From Pristionchus mayeri (lineage: Eukaryota > Nematoda > Chromadorea > Rhabditida > Neodiplogasteridae): DNA of 64,000 bases. This document shows, piece after piece, positions 11,311-25,110 of this stretch. A program made the translations under genes and the position numbers. Each line of letters begins with the position of its first letter. Position 1 is the stretch's first letter. The stretch lies in NCBI GenBank assembly GCA_036245805.1, contig BTRK01000001.1, positions 6,324,001 through 6,388,000 of the forward strand, written 5' to 3'. The notes below the pieces were generated by a model that was not told the origin of the DNA, searched no databases, and saw nothing but the letters and a program-made list of their open reading frames with translations.

Positions 11311-14300
11311 TCATTCGTTTAGAACACTAGGGTAGCGGGTTTGAGTCGAACAGAGTGATCACTCCCTTTTGAAGTGACCTTAGCTTTTTGCTCGAACTAT
11401 GAGGAAGGAGACGACACTAACACAATAGGATGATGCAAACTCACATTAGAAAGGGCTGGTCAAGCTCCGTTTTTTGATTCATTCGTTTAGAACACTAGGG
11501 TAGCGGGTTTGAGTCGAACAGAGTGATCACTCCCCTTTAAAGTGACCTTAGCGTTTTGCTCGAACTATGAGGAAGGAGACGACACTAACACAATAGGATG
11601 ATGCAAACTCACATTAGAAAGGGCTGGTCAAGCTCCGTTTTTGATTCGTTCGTTTAGAACACTAGGGTAGCGGGTTTGAGTCGAACAGAGTGATCACTCC
11701 CCTTTAAAGTGACCTTAGCTTTTTGCTCGAACTATGAGGAAGGAGACGACACTAACACAATAGGATGATGCAAACTCACATTAGAAAGGGCTGGTCAAGC
11801 TCCGTTTTTCGATTCATTCGTTTAGAACACTAGGGTAGCGGGTTTGAGTCGAACAGAGTGATCACTCCCCTTTAAAGTGACCTTAGCTTTTTGCTCGAAC
11901 TATGATGAAGGAGATGACACTAACACAATAGGATGATGCAACCTCACATTAGAAAGGGCTGGTCAAGCTCCGTTTTTCGATTCATTCGTTTAGAACACTA
12001 GGGTAGCGGGTTTGAGTCGAACAGAGTGATCATTCCCCTTTAAAGTGACCTTAGCTTTTTGCTCGAACTATGAGGAAGGAGACGACACTAACACAATAGG
12101 ATGATGCAAACTCACATTAGAAAGGGCTGGTCAAGCTCCGTTTTTTGATTCATTCGTTTAGAACACTAGGGTAGCGGGTTTGAGTCGAACAGAGTGATCA
12201 CTCCCTTTTGAAGTGACCGTTGCTTTTTGCTCGAACTATGAGGAAGGCGACGACACTAACACAATAGGATGATGCAAACTCACATTAGAAAGGGCTGGTC
12301 AAGCTCCGTTTTTTGATTCATTCGTTTAGAACACTAGGGTAGCGGGTTTGAGTCGAACAGAGTGATCACTCCCCTTTAAAGTGACCTTAGCTTTTTGCTC
12401 GAACTATGAGGAAGGAGACGACACTAACACAATAGGATGATGCAAACTCACATTAGAAAGGGCTGGTCAAGCTCCGTTTTTCGATTCATTCGTTTAGAAC
12501 ACTAGGGTAGCGGGTTTGAGTCGAACAGAGTGATCACTCCCCTTTAAAGTGACCTTAGCTTTTTGCTCGAACTATGAGGAAGGAGACGACACTAACACAA
12601 TAGGATGATGCAACCTCACATTAGAAAGGGCTGGTCAAGCTCCGTTTTTCGATTCATTCGTTTAGAACACTAGGGTAGCGGGTTTGAGTCGAACAGAGTG
12701 ATCATTCCCCTTTAAAGTGACCTTAGCTTTTTGCTCGAACTATGAGGAAGGAGACGACACTAACACAATAGGATGATGCAAACTCACATTAGAAAGGGCT
12801 GGTCAAGCTCCCTTTTTTGATTCATTCGTTTAGAACACTAGGGTAGCGGGTTTGAGTCGAACAGAGTGATCACTCCCCTTTAAAGTGACCTTAGCTTTTT
12901 GCTCGAACTATGAGGAAGGAGACGACACTAACACAATAGGATGATGCAAACTCACATTAGAAAGGGCTGGTCAAGCTCCGTTTTTTGATTCATTCGTTTA
13001 GAACACTAGGGTAGCGGGTTTGAGTCGAACAGAGTGATCACTCCCCTTTAAAGTGACCTTAGCTTTTTGCTCGAACTATGAGGAAGGAGACGACACTAAC
13101 ACAATAGGATGATGCAAACTCACATTAGAAAGGGCTGGTCAAGCTCCGTTTTTTGCTTCATTCGTTTAGAACACTAGGGTAGCGGGTTTGAGTCGAACAG
13201 AGTGATCACTCCCCTTTAAAGTGACCTTAGCTTTTTGCTCGAACTATGAGGAAGGAGACGACACTAACACAATAGGATGATGCAACCTCACATTAGAAAG
13301 GGCTGGTCAAGCTCCGTTTTTCGATTCATTCGTTTAGAACACTAGGGTAGCGGGTTTGAGTCGAACAGAGTGATCATTCCCCTTTAAAGTGACCTTAGCT
13401 TTTTGCTCGAACTATGAGGAAGGAGACGACACTAACACAATAGGATGATGCAAACTCACATTAGAAAGGGCTGGTCAAGCTCCCTTTTTTGATTCATTCG
13501 TTTAGAACACTAGGGTAGCGGGTTTGAGTCGAACAGAGTGATCACTCCCCTTTAAAGTGACCTTAGCTTTTTGCTCGAACTATGAGGAAGGAGACGACAC
13601 TAACACAATAGGATGATGCAAACTCACATTAGAAAGGGCTGGTCAAGCTCCGTTTTTTGATTCATTCGTTTAGAACACTAGGGTAGCGGGTTTGAGTCGA
13701 ACAGAGTGATCACTCCCCTTTAAAGTGACCTTAGCTTTTTGCTCGAACTATGAGGAAGGAGACGACACTAACACAATAGGATGATGCAAACTCACATTAG
13801 AAAGGGCTGGTCAAGCTCCGTTTTTTGCTTCATTCGTTTAGAACACTAGGGTAGCGGGTTTGAGTCGAACAGAGTGATCACTCCCTTTTGAAGTGACCTT
13901 AGCTTTTTGCTCGAACTATGAGGAAGGAGACGACACTAACACAATAGGATGATGCAAACTCACATTAGAAAGGGCTGGTCAAGCTCCGTTTTTTGATTCA
14001 TTCGTTTAGAACACTAGGGTAGCGGGTTTGAGTCGAACAGAGTGATCACTCCCCTTTAAAGTGACCTTAGCGTTTTGCTCGAACTATGAGGAAGGAGACG
14101 ACACTAACACAATAGGATGATGCAAACTCACATTAGAAAGGGCTGGTCAAGCTCCGTTTTTTGATTCATTCGTTTAGAACACTAGGGTAGCGGGTTTGAG
14201 TCGAACAGAGTGATCACTCCCCTTTAAAGTGACCTTAGCTTTTTGCTCGAACTATGAGGAAGGAGACGACACTAACACAATAGGATGATGCAAACTCACA

Positions 14301-16401
14301 TTAGAAAGGGCTGGTCAAGCTCCGTTTTTCGATTCATTCGTTTAGAACACTAGGGTAGCGGGTTTGAGTCGAACAGAGTGATCACTCCCCTTTAAAGTGA
14401 CCTTAGCTTTTTGCTCGAACTATGATGAAGGAGATGACACTAACACAATAGGATGATGCAACCTCACATTAGAAAGGGCTGGTCAAGCTCCGTTTTTCGA
14501 TTCATTCGTTTAGAACACTAGGGTAGCGGGTTTGAGTCGAACAGAGTGATCATTCCCCTTTAAAGTGACCTTAGCTTTTTGCTCGAACTATGAGGAAGGA
14601 GACGACACTAACACAATAGGATGATGCAAACTCACATTAGAAAGGGCTGGTCAAGCTCCGTTTTTTGATTCATTCGTTTAGAACACTAGGGTAGCGGGTT
14701 TGAGTCGAACAGAGTGATCACTCCCTTTTGAAGTGACCGTTGCTTTTTGCTCGAACTATGAGGAAGGCGACGACACTAACACAATAGGATGATGCAAACT
14801 CACATTAGAAAGGGCTGGTCAAGCTCCGTTTTTTGATTCATTCGTTTAGAACACTAGGGTAGCGGGTTTGAGTCGAACAGAGTGATCACTCCCCTTTAAA
14901 GTGACCTTAGCTTTTTGCTCGAACTATGAAGAAGGAGACGACACTAACACAATAGGATGATGCAAACTCACATTAGAAAGGGCTGGTCAAGCTCCGTTTT
15001 TCGATTCATTCGTTTAGAACACTAGGGTAGCGGGTTTGAGTCGAACAGAGTGATCACTCCCCTTTAAAGTGACCTTAGCTTTTTGCTCGAACTATGAGGA
15101 AGGAGACGACACTAACACAATAGGATGATGCAACCTCACATTAGAAAGGGCTGGTCAAGCTCCGTTTTTCGATTCATTCGTTTAGAACACTAGGGTAGCG
15201 GGTTTGAGTCGAACAGAGTGATCATTCCCCTTTAAAGTGACCTTAGCTTTTTGCTCGAACTATGAGGAAGGAGACGACACTAACACAATAGGATGATGCA
15301 AACTCACATTAGAAAGGGCTGGTCAAGCTCCCTTTTTTGATTCATTCGTTTAGAACACTAGGGTAGCGGGTTTGAGTCGAACAGAGTGATCACTCCCCTT
15401 TAAAGTGACCTTAGCTTTTTGCTCGAACTATGAGGAAGGAGACGACACTAACACAATAGGATGATGCAAACTCACATTAGAAAGGGCTGGTCAAGCTCCG
15501 TTTTTTGATTCATTCGTTTAGAACACTAGGGTAGCGGGTTTGAGTCGAACAGAGTGATCACTCCCCTTTAAAGTGACCTTAGCTTTTTGCTCGAACTATG
15601 AGGAAGGAGACGACACTAACACAATAGGATGATGCAAACTCACATTAGAAAGGGCTGGTCAAGCTCCGTTTTTTGCTTCATTCGTTTAGAACACTAGGGT
15701 AGCGGGTTTGAGTCGAACAGAGTGATCACTCCCCTTTAAAGTGACCTTAGCTTTTTGCTCGAACTATGAGGAAGGAGACGACACTAACACAATAGGATGA
15801 TGCAACCTCACATTAGAAAGGGCTGGTCAAGCTCCGTTTTTCGATTCATTCGTTTAGAACACTAGGGTAGCGGGTTTGAGTCGAACAGAGTGATCATTCC
15901 CCTTTAAAGTGACCTTAGCTTTTTGCTCGAACTATGAGGAAGGAGACGACACTAACACAATAGGATGATGCAAACTCACATTAGAAAGGGCTGGTCAAGC
16001 TCCCTTTTTTGATTCATTCGTTTAGAACACTAGGGTAGCGGGTTTGAGTCGAACAGAGTGATCACTCCCCTTTAAAGTGACCTTAGCTTTTTGCTCGAAC
16101 TATGAGGAAGGAGACGACACTAACACAATAGGATGATGCAAACTCACATTAGAAAGGGCTGGTCAAGCTCCGTTTTTTGATTCATTCGTTTAGAACACTA
16201 GGGTAGCGGGTTTGAGTCGAACAGAGTGATCACTCCCCTTTAAAGTGACCTTAGCTTTTTGCTCGAACTATGAGGAAGGAGACGACACTAACACAATAGG
16301 ATGATGCAAACTCACATTAGAAAGGGCTGGTCAAGCTCCGTTTTTTGCTTCATTCGTTTAGAACACTAGGGTAGCGGGTTTGAGTCGAACAGAGTGATCA
16401 C
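11311..16401 (+). repeat. Tandem duplication of a 15-monomer block (2,520 bp)
   Basis: Rare variants recur exactly 2,520 bp apart: GATGAAGGAGATGACAC at about 11904 and 14424, GAAGTGACCGTTGC at about 12206 and 14726, GAGGAAGGCGACG at about 12240 and 14760, and GCTTCATTCG at about 13155 and 15675. The matching stretches are about 11311-13880 and 13830-16401, so the two blocks are adjacent. Differences I saw are few: a 1-bp shorter T-run with GATTCGTTCG near 11640, and TATGAAGAAGG near 14927 in the right copy only. This indicates a recent unequal exchange of a 15-mer. Confidence 0.85.
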
Positions 16402-16920
16402 TCCCCTTTAAAGTGACCTTAGCTTTTTGCTCGAACTATGAGGAAGGAGACGACACTAACACAATAGGATGATGCAAACTCACATTATAAAGGGCTGGTC
16501 AAGCTCCGTTTTTCGATTCATTCGTTTAGAACACTAGGGTAGCGGGTTTGAGTCGAACAGAGTGATCACTCCCCTTTAAAGTGACCTTAGCTTTTTGCTC
16601 GAACTATGAGGAAGGAGACGACACTAACACAATAGGATGATGCAAACTCACATTAGAAAGGGCTGGTCAAGCTCCGTTTTTCGATTCATTCGTTTAGAAC
16701 ACTAGGGTAGCGGGTTTGAGTCGAACAGAGTGATCATTCCCCTTTAAAGTGACCTTAGCTTTTTGCTCGAACTATGAGGAAGGAGACGACACTAACACAA
16801 TAGGATGATGCAAACTCACATTAGAAAGGGCTGGTCAAGCTCCGTTTTTTGATTCATTCGTTTAGAACACTAGGGTAGCGGGTTTGAGTCGAACAGAGTG
16901 ATCACTCCCTTTTGAAGTGA

Positions 16921-19900
16921 CCTTAGCTTTTTGTAACAATTAGAAGGAAGGAGACGACACTAACACAATAGGATGATGCAAACTCACATTAGAAAGGGCT
17001 GGTCAAGCTCCGTTTTTCGATTCATTCGTTTAGAACACTAGGGTAGCGGGTTTGAGTCGAACAGAGTGATCACTCCCCTTTAAAGTGACCTTAGCGTTTT
17101 GCTCGAACTATGAGGAAGGAGACGACACTAACACAATAGGATGATGCAAACTCACATTAGAAAGGGCTGGTCAAGCTCCGTTTTTTGATTCATTCGTTTA
17201 GAACACTAGGGTAGCGGGTTTGAGTCGAACAGAGTGATCACTCCCCTTTAAAGTGACCTTAGCTTTTTGCTCGAACTATGAGGAAGGAGACGACACTAAC
17301 ACAATAGGATGATGCAAACTCACATTAGAAAGGGCTGGTCAAGCTCCGTTTTTTGATTCATTCGTTTAGAACACTAGGGTAGCGGGTTTGAGTCGAACAG
17401 AGTGATCACTCCCCTTTAAAGTGACCTTAGCTTTTTGCTCGAACTATGAGGAAGGAGACGACACTAACACAATAGGATGATGCAAACTCACATTAGAAAG
17501 GGCTGGTCAAGCTCCGTTTTTTGCTTCATTCGTTTAGAACACTAGGGTAGCGGGTTTGAGTCGAACAGAGTGATCACTCCCCTTTAAAGTGACCTTAGCT
17601 TTTTGCTCGAACTATGAGGAAGGAGACGACACTAACACAATAGGATGATGCAAACTCACATTAGAAAGGGCTGGTCAAGCTCCGTTTTTCGATTCATTCG
17701 TTTAGAACACTAGGGTAGCGGGTTTGAGTCGAACAGAGTGATCACTCCCCTTTAAAGTGACCTTAGCTTTTTGCTCGAACTATGAGGAAGGAGACGACAC
17801 TAACACAATAGGATGATGCAAACTCACATTAGAAAGGGCTGGTCAAGCTCCGTTTTTCGATTCATTCGTTTAGAACACTAGGGTAGCGGGTTTGAGTCGA
17901 ACAGAGTGATCACTCCCCTTTAAAGTGACCTTAGCTTTTTGCTCGAACTATGATGAAGGAGATGACACTAACACAATAGGATGATGCAACCTCACATTAG
18001 AAAGGGCTGGTCAAGCTCCGTTTTTAGATTCATTCGTTTAGAACACTAGGGTAGCGGGTTTGAGTCGAACAGAGTGATCATTCCCCTTTAAAGTGACCTT
18101 AGCTTTTTGCTCGAACTATGAGGAAGGAGACGACCCTAACACAATAGAATGATGCAAACTCACATTAGAAAGGGCTGGTCAAGCTCCGTTTTTCGATTCA
18201 TTCGTGTAGAACACTAGGGTAGCGGGTTTGGCTCGAACAGAGTGATCACTCCGTTTTGAAGTGTCCTTAGCTTTTTGCTCGAACTATGAGGAAGGAGACG
18301 ACACTAACACAATAGGATGATGCAAACTCACATTAGAAAGGGCTGGTCAAGCTCCGTTTTTCGATTCATTCGTTTAGAACACTAGGGTAGCGGGTTTGAG
18401 TCGAACAGAGTGATCATTCCCCTTTAAAGTGACCTTAGCTTTTTGCTCGAACTATGAGGAAGGAGACGACACTAACACAATAGGATGATGCAAACTCACA
18501 TTAGAAAGGGCTGGTCAAGCTCCGTTTTTTGATTCATTCGTTTAGAACACTAGGGTAGCGGGTTTGAGTCGAACAGAGTGATCACTCCCTTTTGAAGTGA
18601 CCTTAGCTTTTTGTAACAATTAGAAGGAAGGACACGACACTAACACAATAGGATGATGCAAACTCACATTAGAAAGGGCTGGTCAAGCTCCGTTTTTCGA
18701 TTCATTCGTTTAGAACACTAGGGTAGCGGGTTTGAGTCGAACAGAGTGATCACTCCCCTTTAAAGTGACCTTAGCGTTTTGCTCGAACTATGAGGAAGGA
18801 GACGACACTAACACAATAGGATGATGCAAACTCACATTAGAAAGGGCTGGTCAAGCTCCGTTTTTTGATTCATTCGTTTAGAACACTAGGGTAGCGGGTT
18901 TGAGTCGAACAGAGTGATCACTCCCCTTTAAAGTGACCTTAGCTTTTTGCTCGAACTATGAGGAAGGAGACGACACTAACACAATAGGATGATGCAAACT
19001 CACATTAGAAAGGGCTGGTCAAGCTCCGTTTTTTGATTCATTCGTTTAGAACACTAGGGTAGCGGGTTTGAGTCGAACAGAGTGATCACTCCCCTTTAAA
19101 GTGACCTTAGCTTTTTGCTCGAACTATGAGGAAGGAGACGACACTAACACAATAGGATGATGCAAACTCACATTAGAAAGGGCTGGTCAAGCTCCGTTTT
19201 TTGCTTCATTCGTTTAGAACACTAGGGTAGCGGGTTTGAGTCGAACAGAGTGATCACTCCCCTTTAAAGTGACCTTAGCTTTTTGCTCGAACTATGAGGA
19301 AGGAGACGACACTAACACAATAGGATGATGCAAACTCACATTAGAAAGGGCTGGTCAAGCTCCGTTTTTCGATTCATTCGTTTAGAACACTAGGGTAGCG
19401 GGTTTGAGTCGAACAGAGTGATCACTCCCCTTTAAAGTGACCTTAGCTTTTTGCTCGAACTATGAGGAAGGAGACGACACTAACACAATAGGATGATGCA
19501 AACTCACATTAGAAAGGGCTGGTCAAGCTCCGTTTTTCGATTCATTCGTTTAGAACACTAGGGTAGCGGGTTTGAGTCGAACAGAGTGATCACTCCCCTT
19601 TAAAGTGACCTTAGCTTTTTGCTCGAACTATGATGAAGGAGATGACACTAACACAATAGGATGATGCAAACTCACATTAGAAAGGGCTGGTCAAGCTCCG
19701 TTTTTTGATTCATTCGTTTAGAACACTAGGGTAGCGGGTTTGAGTCGAACAGAGTGATCACTCCCCTTTAAAGTGACCTTAGCTTTTTGCTCGAACTATG
19801 AGGAAGGAGACGACACTAACACAATAGGATGATGCAAACTCACATTAGAAAGGGCTGGTCAAGCTCCGTTTTTTGATTCATTCGTTTAGAACACTAGGGT

Positions 19901-22500
19901 AGCGGGTTTGAGTCGAACAGAGTGATCACTCCCCTTTAAAGTGACCTTAGCTTTTTGCTCGAACTATGAGGAAGGAGACGACACTAACACAATAGGATGA
20001 TGCAAACTCACATTAGAAAGGGCTGGTCAAGCTCCGTTTTTTGCTTCATTCGTTTAGAACACTAGGGTAGCGGGTTTGAGTCGAACAGAGTGATCACTCC
20101 CCTTTAAAGTGACCTTAGCTTTTTGCTCGAACTATGAGGAAGGAGACGACACTAACACAATAGGATGATGCAAACTCACATTAGAAAGGGCTGGTCAAGC
20201 TCCGTTTTTCGATTCATTCGTTTAGAACACTAGGGTAGCGGGTTTGAGTCGAACAGAGTGATCACTCCCCTTTAAAGTGACCTTAGCTTTTTGCTCGAAC
20301 TATGAGGAAGGAGACGACACTAACACAATAGGATGATGCAAACTCACATTAGAAAGGGCTGGTCAAGCTCCGTTTTTCGATTCATTCGTTTAGAACACTA
20401 GGGTAGCGGGTTTGAGTCGAACAGAGTGATCACTCCCCTTTAAAGTGACCTTAGCTTTTTGCTCGAACTATGATGAAGGAGATGACACTAACACAATAGG
20501 ATGATGCAACCTCACATTAGAAAGGGCTGGTCAAGCTCCGTTTTTAGATTCATTCGTTTAGAACACTAGGGTAGCGGGTTTGAGTCGAACAGAGTGATCA
20601 TTCCCCTTTAAAGTGACCTTAGCTTTTTGCTCGAACTATGAGGAAGGAGACGACCCTAACACAATAGAATGATGCAAACTCACATTAGAAAGGGCTGGTC
20701 AAGCTCCGTTTTTCGATTCATTCGTGTAGAACACTAGGGTAGCGGGTTTGGCTCGAACAGAGTGATCACTCCGTTTTGAAGTGTCCTTAGCTTTTTGCTC
20801 GAACTATGAGGAAGGAGACGACACTAACACAATAGGATGATGCAAACTCACATTAGAAAGGGCTGGTCAAGCTCCGTTTTTCGATTCATTCGTTTAGAAC
20901 ACTAGGGTAGCGGGTTTGAGTCGAACAGAGTGATCATTCCCCTTTAAAGTGACCTTAGCTTTTTGCTCGAACTATGAGGAAGGAGACGACACTAACACAA
21001 TAGGATGATGCAAACTCACATTAGAAAGGGCTGGTCAAGCTCCGTTTTTTGATTCATTCGTTTAGAACACTAGGGTAGCGGGTTTGAGTCGAACAGAGTG
21101 ATCACTCCCTTTTGAAGTGACCTTAGCTTTTTGTAACAATTAGAAGGAAGGACACGACACTAACACAATAGGATGATGCAAACTCACATTAGAAAGGGCT
21201 GGTCAAGCTCCGTTTTTCGATTCATTCGTTTAGAACACTAGGGTAGCGGGTTTGAGTCGAACAGAGTGATCACTCCCCTTTAAAGTGACCTTAGCGTTTT
21301 GCTCGAACTATGAGGAAGGAGACGACACTAACACAATAGGATGATGCAAACTCACATTAGAAAGGGCTGGTCAAGCTCCGTTTTTTGATTCATTCGTTTA
21401 GAACACTAGGGTAGCGGGTTTGAGTCGAACAGAGTGATCACTCCCCTTTAAAGTGACCTTAGCTTTTTGCTCGAACTATGAGGAAGGAGACGACACTAAC
21501 ACAATAGGATGATGCAAACTCACATTAGAAAGGGCTGGTCAAGCTCCGTTTTTTGATTCATTCGTTTAGAACACTAGGGTAGCGGGTTTGAGTCGAACAG
21601 AGTGATCACTCCCCTTTAAAGTGACCTTAGCTTTTTGCTCGAACTATGAGGAAGGAGACGACACTAACACAATAGGATGATGCAAACTCACATTAGAAAG
21701 GGCTGGTCAAGCTCCGTTTTTTGCTTCATTCGTTTAGAACACTAGGGTAGCGGGTTTGAGTCGAACAGAGTGATCACTCCCCTTTAAAGTGACCTTAGCT
21801 TTTTGCTCGAACTATGAGGAAGGAGACGACACTAACACAATAGGATGATGCAAACTCACATTAGAAAGGGCTGGTCAAGCTCCGTTTTTCGATTCATTCG
21901 TTTAGAACACTAGGGTAGCGGGTTTGAGTCGAACAGAGTGATCACTCCCCTTTAAAGTGACCTTAGCTTTTTGCTCGAACTATGAGGAAGGAGACGACAC
22001 TAACACAATAGGATGATGCAAACTCACATTAGAAAGGGCTGGTCAAGCTCCGTTTTTCGATTCATTCGTTTAGAACACTAGGGTAGCGGGTTTGAGTCGA
22101 ACAGAGTGATCACTCCCCTTTAAAGTGACCTTAGCTTTTTGCTCGAACTATGATGAAGGAGATGACACTAACACAATAGGATGATGCAACCTCACATTAG
22201 AAAGGGCTGGTCAAGCTCCGTTTTTAGATTCATTCGTTTAGAACACTAGGGTAGCGGGTTTGAGTCGAACAGAGTGATCATTCCCCTTTAAAGTGACCTT
22301 AGCTTTTTGCTCGAACTATGAGGAAGGAGACGACCCTAACACAATAGAATGATGCAAACTCACATTAGAAAGGGCTGGTCAAGCTCCGTTTTTCGATTCA
22401 TTCGTGTAGAACACTAGGGTAGCGGGTTTGGCTCGAACAGAGTGATCACTCCGTTTTGAAGTGTCCTTAGCTTTTTGCTCGAACTATGAGGAAGGAGACG
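16921..22500 (+). repeat. Overlapping 10- and 15-monomer higher-order copies
   Basis: The marker TAACAATTAGAAGGAAGG occurs at about 16933, 18613 and 21133, intervals of 1,680 and 2,520 bp (10 and 15 monomers). TTTTTAGATTCATTCG followed by ACCCTAACACAATAGAATG occurs near 18021, 20541 and 22221, again 2,520 and 1,680 apart. The variant GACACGACAC replaces GAGACGACAC in the second and third marker copies only, which orders the duplications. A shorter copy starting near 19632 lacks the AGATTC block. Confidence 0.8.
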
Positions 22501-25110
22501 ACACTAACACAATAGGATGATGCAAACTCACATTAGAAAGGGCTGGTCAAGCTCCGTTTTCGATTCATTCGTTTAGAACACTAGGGTAGCGGGTTTGAGT
22601 CGAACAGAGTGATCACTCCCTTTTGAAGTGACCTTAGCTTTTTGCTCGAACTATGAGGAAGGAGACGACACTAACACAATAGGATGATGCAAACTCACAT
22701 TAGAAAGGGCTGGTCAAGCTCCGTTTTTCGATTCATTCGTTTAGAACACTAGGGTAGCGGGTTTGAGTCGAACAGAGTGATCACTCCCCTTTAAAGTGAC
22801 CTTAGCTTTTTGCTCGAACTATGAGGAAGGAGACGACCCTAACACAATAGGATGATGCAAACTCACATTAGAAAGGGCTGGTCAAGCTCCGTTTTTTGAT
22901 TCATTCGTTTAGAACACTAGGGTAGCGGGTTTGAGTCGAACAGAGTGATCACTCCCCTTTAAAGTGACCTTAGCTTTTTGCTCGAACTATGAGGAAGGAG
23001 ACGACACTAACACAATAGGATGATGCAAACTCACATTAGAAAGGGCTGGTCAAGCTCCGTTTTCGATTCATTCGTTTAGAACACTAGGGTAGCGGGTTTG
23101 AGTCGAACAGAGTGATCACTCCCCTTTAAAGTGACCTTAGCTTTTTGCTCGAACTATGAGGAAGGAGACGACACTAACACAATAGGATGATGCAAACTCA
23201 CATTAGAAAGGGCTGGTCAAGCTCCGTTTTTCGATTCATTCGTTTAGAACACTAGGGTAGCGGGTTTGAGTCGAACAGAGTGATCACTCCCCTTTAAAGT
23301 GACCTTAGCTTTTTGCTCGAACTATGAGGAAGGAGACGACCCTAACACAATAGGATGATGCAAACTCACATTAGAAAGGGCTGGTCAAGCTCCGTTTTTT
23401 GATTCATTCGTTTAGAACACTAGGGTAGCGGGTTTGAGTCGAACAGAGTGATCACTCCCCTTTAAAGTGACCTTAGCTTTTTGCTCGAACTATGAGGAAG
23501 GAGACGACACTAACACAATAGGATGATGCAAACTCACATTAGAAAGGGCTGGTCAAGCTCCGTTTTCGATTCATTCGTTTAGAACACTAGGGTAGCGGGT
23601 TTGAGTCGAACAGAGTGATCACTCCCTTTTGAAGTGACCTTAGCTTTTTGTAACAATTAGAAGGAAGGAGACGACACTAACACAATAGGATGATGCAAAC
23701 TCACATTAGAAAGGGCTGGTCAAGCTCCGTTTTTCGATTCATTCGTGTAGAACACTAGGGTAGCGGGTTTGGCTCGAACAGAGTGATCACTCCGTTTTGA
23801 AGTGTCCTTAGCTTTTTGCTCGAACTATGAGGAAGGAGACGACACTAACACAATAGGATGATGCAAACTCACATTAGAAAGGGCTGGTCAAGCTCCGTTT
23901 TCGATTCATTCGTTTAGAACACTAGGGTAGCGGGTTTGAGTCGAACAGAGTGATCACTCCCTTTTGAAGTGACCTTAGCTTTTTGCTCGAACTATGAGGA
24001 AGGAGACGACACTAACACAATAGGATGATGCAAACTCACATTAGAAAGGGCTGGTCAAGCTCCGTTTTTTGATTCATTCGTTTAGAACACTAGGGTAGCG
24101 GGTTTGAGTCGAACAGAGTGATCACTCCCTTTAGAAGTGACCTGAGCTTTTTGCTCGAACTATGAGGAAGGAGACGACACTAACTCAATAGGATGATGCA
24201 AACTCACATTAGAAAGGGCTGGTCAAGCTCCGTTTTCGATTCATTCGTTTAGAACACTAGGGTAGCGGGTTTGAGTCGAACAGAGTGATCACTCCCTTTT
24301 GAAGTGACCTTAGCTTTTTGCTCGAACTATGAGGAAGGAGACGACACTAACACAATAGGATGATGCAAACTCACATTAGAAAGGGCTGGTCAAGCTCCGT
24401 TTTTCGATTCATTCGTTTAGAACACTAGGGTAGCGGTTTTGAGTCGAACAGAGTGATCACTCCCCTATAAAGTGACCTTAGCTTTTTGCTCGAACTATGA
24501 GGAAGGAGACGACACTAACACAATAGGATGATGCAACCTCACATTAGAAAGGGCTGGTCAAGCTCCGTTTTTTGATTCATTCGTTTAGAACACTAGGGTA
24601 GCGGGTTTGAGTCGAACAGAGTGATCACTCCCTTTTGAAGTGACCTTAGCTTTTTGCTCGAACTATGAGGAAGGAGACGACACTAACACAATAGGATGAT
24701 GCAAACTCACATTAGAAAGGGCTGGTCAAGCTCCGTTTTTCGATTCATTCGATTAGAACACTAGGGTAGCGGGTTTGAGTCGAACAGAGTGATCACTCCC
24801 CTTTAAAGTGACCTTAGCTTTTTGTAACAATTAGAAGGAAGGAGACGACACTAACACAATAGGATGATGCAAACTCACATTAGAAAGGGCTGGTCAAGCT
24901 CCGTTTTTCGATTCATTCGTTTAGAACACTAGGGTAGCGGGTTTGAGTCGAACAGAGTGATCACTCCCCTTTAAAGTGACCTTAGCTTTTTGCTCGAACT
25001 ATGAGGAAGGAGACGACCCTAACACAATAGGATGATGCAAACTCACATTAGAAAGGGCTGGTCAAGCTCCGTTTTTTGATTCATTCGTTTAGAACACTAG
25101 GGTAGCGGGT

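Larger units (their letters stand above)
4346..25100 (+). repeat. Satellite subdomain I (T6 / GCTCGAACTATGAGG type)
   Basis: Most monomers end GCTTTTTGCTCGAACTATGAGG and carry either CTCCCCTTTAAAG or CTCCCTTTTGAAG after the TGATCA palindrome. The T-tract alternates between T6-GATT and T5-CGATT. The very first monomer instead has GGCTCGAAC, CCGTTTTGAAG and the TAACAATTAGAAGG ending, which is the type common in subdomain II, so the array edge is not simply the oldest form of its neighbours. Confidence 0.8.
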
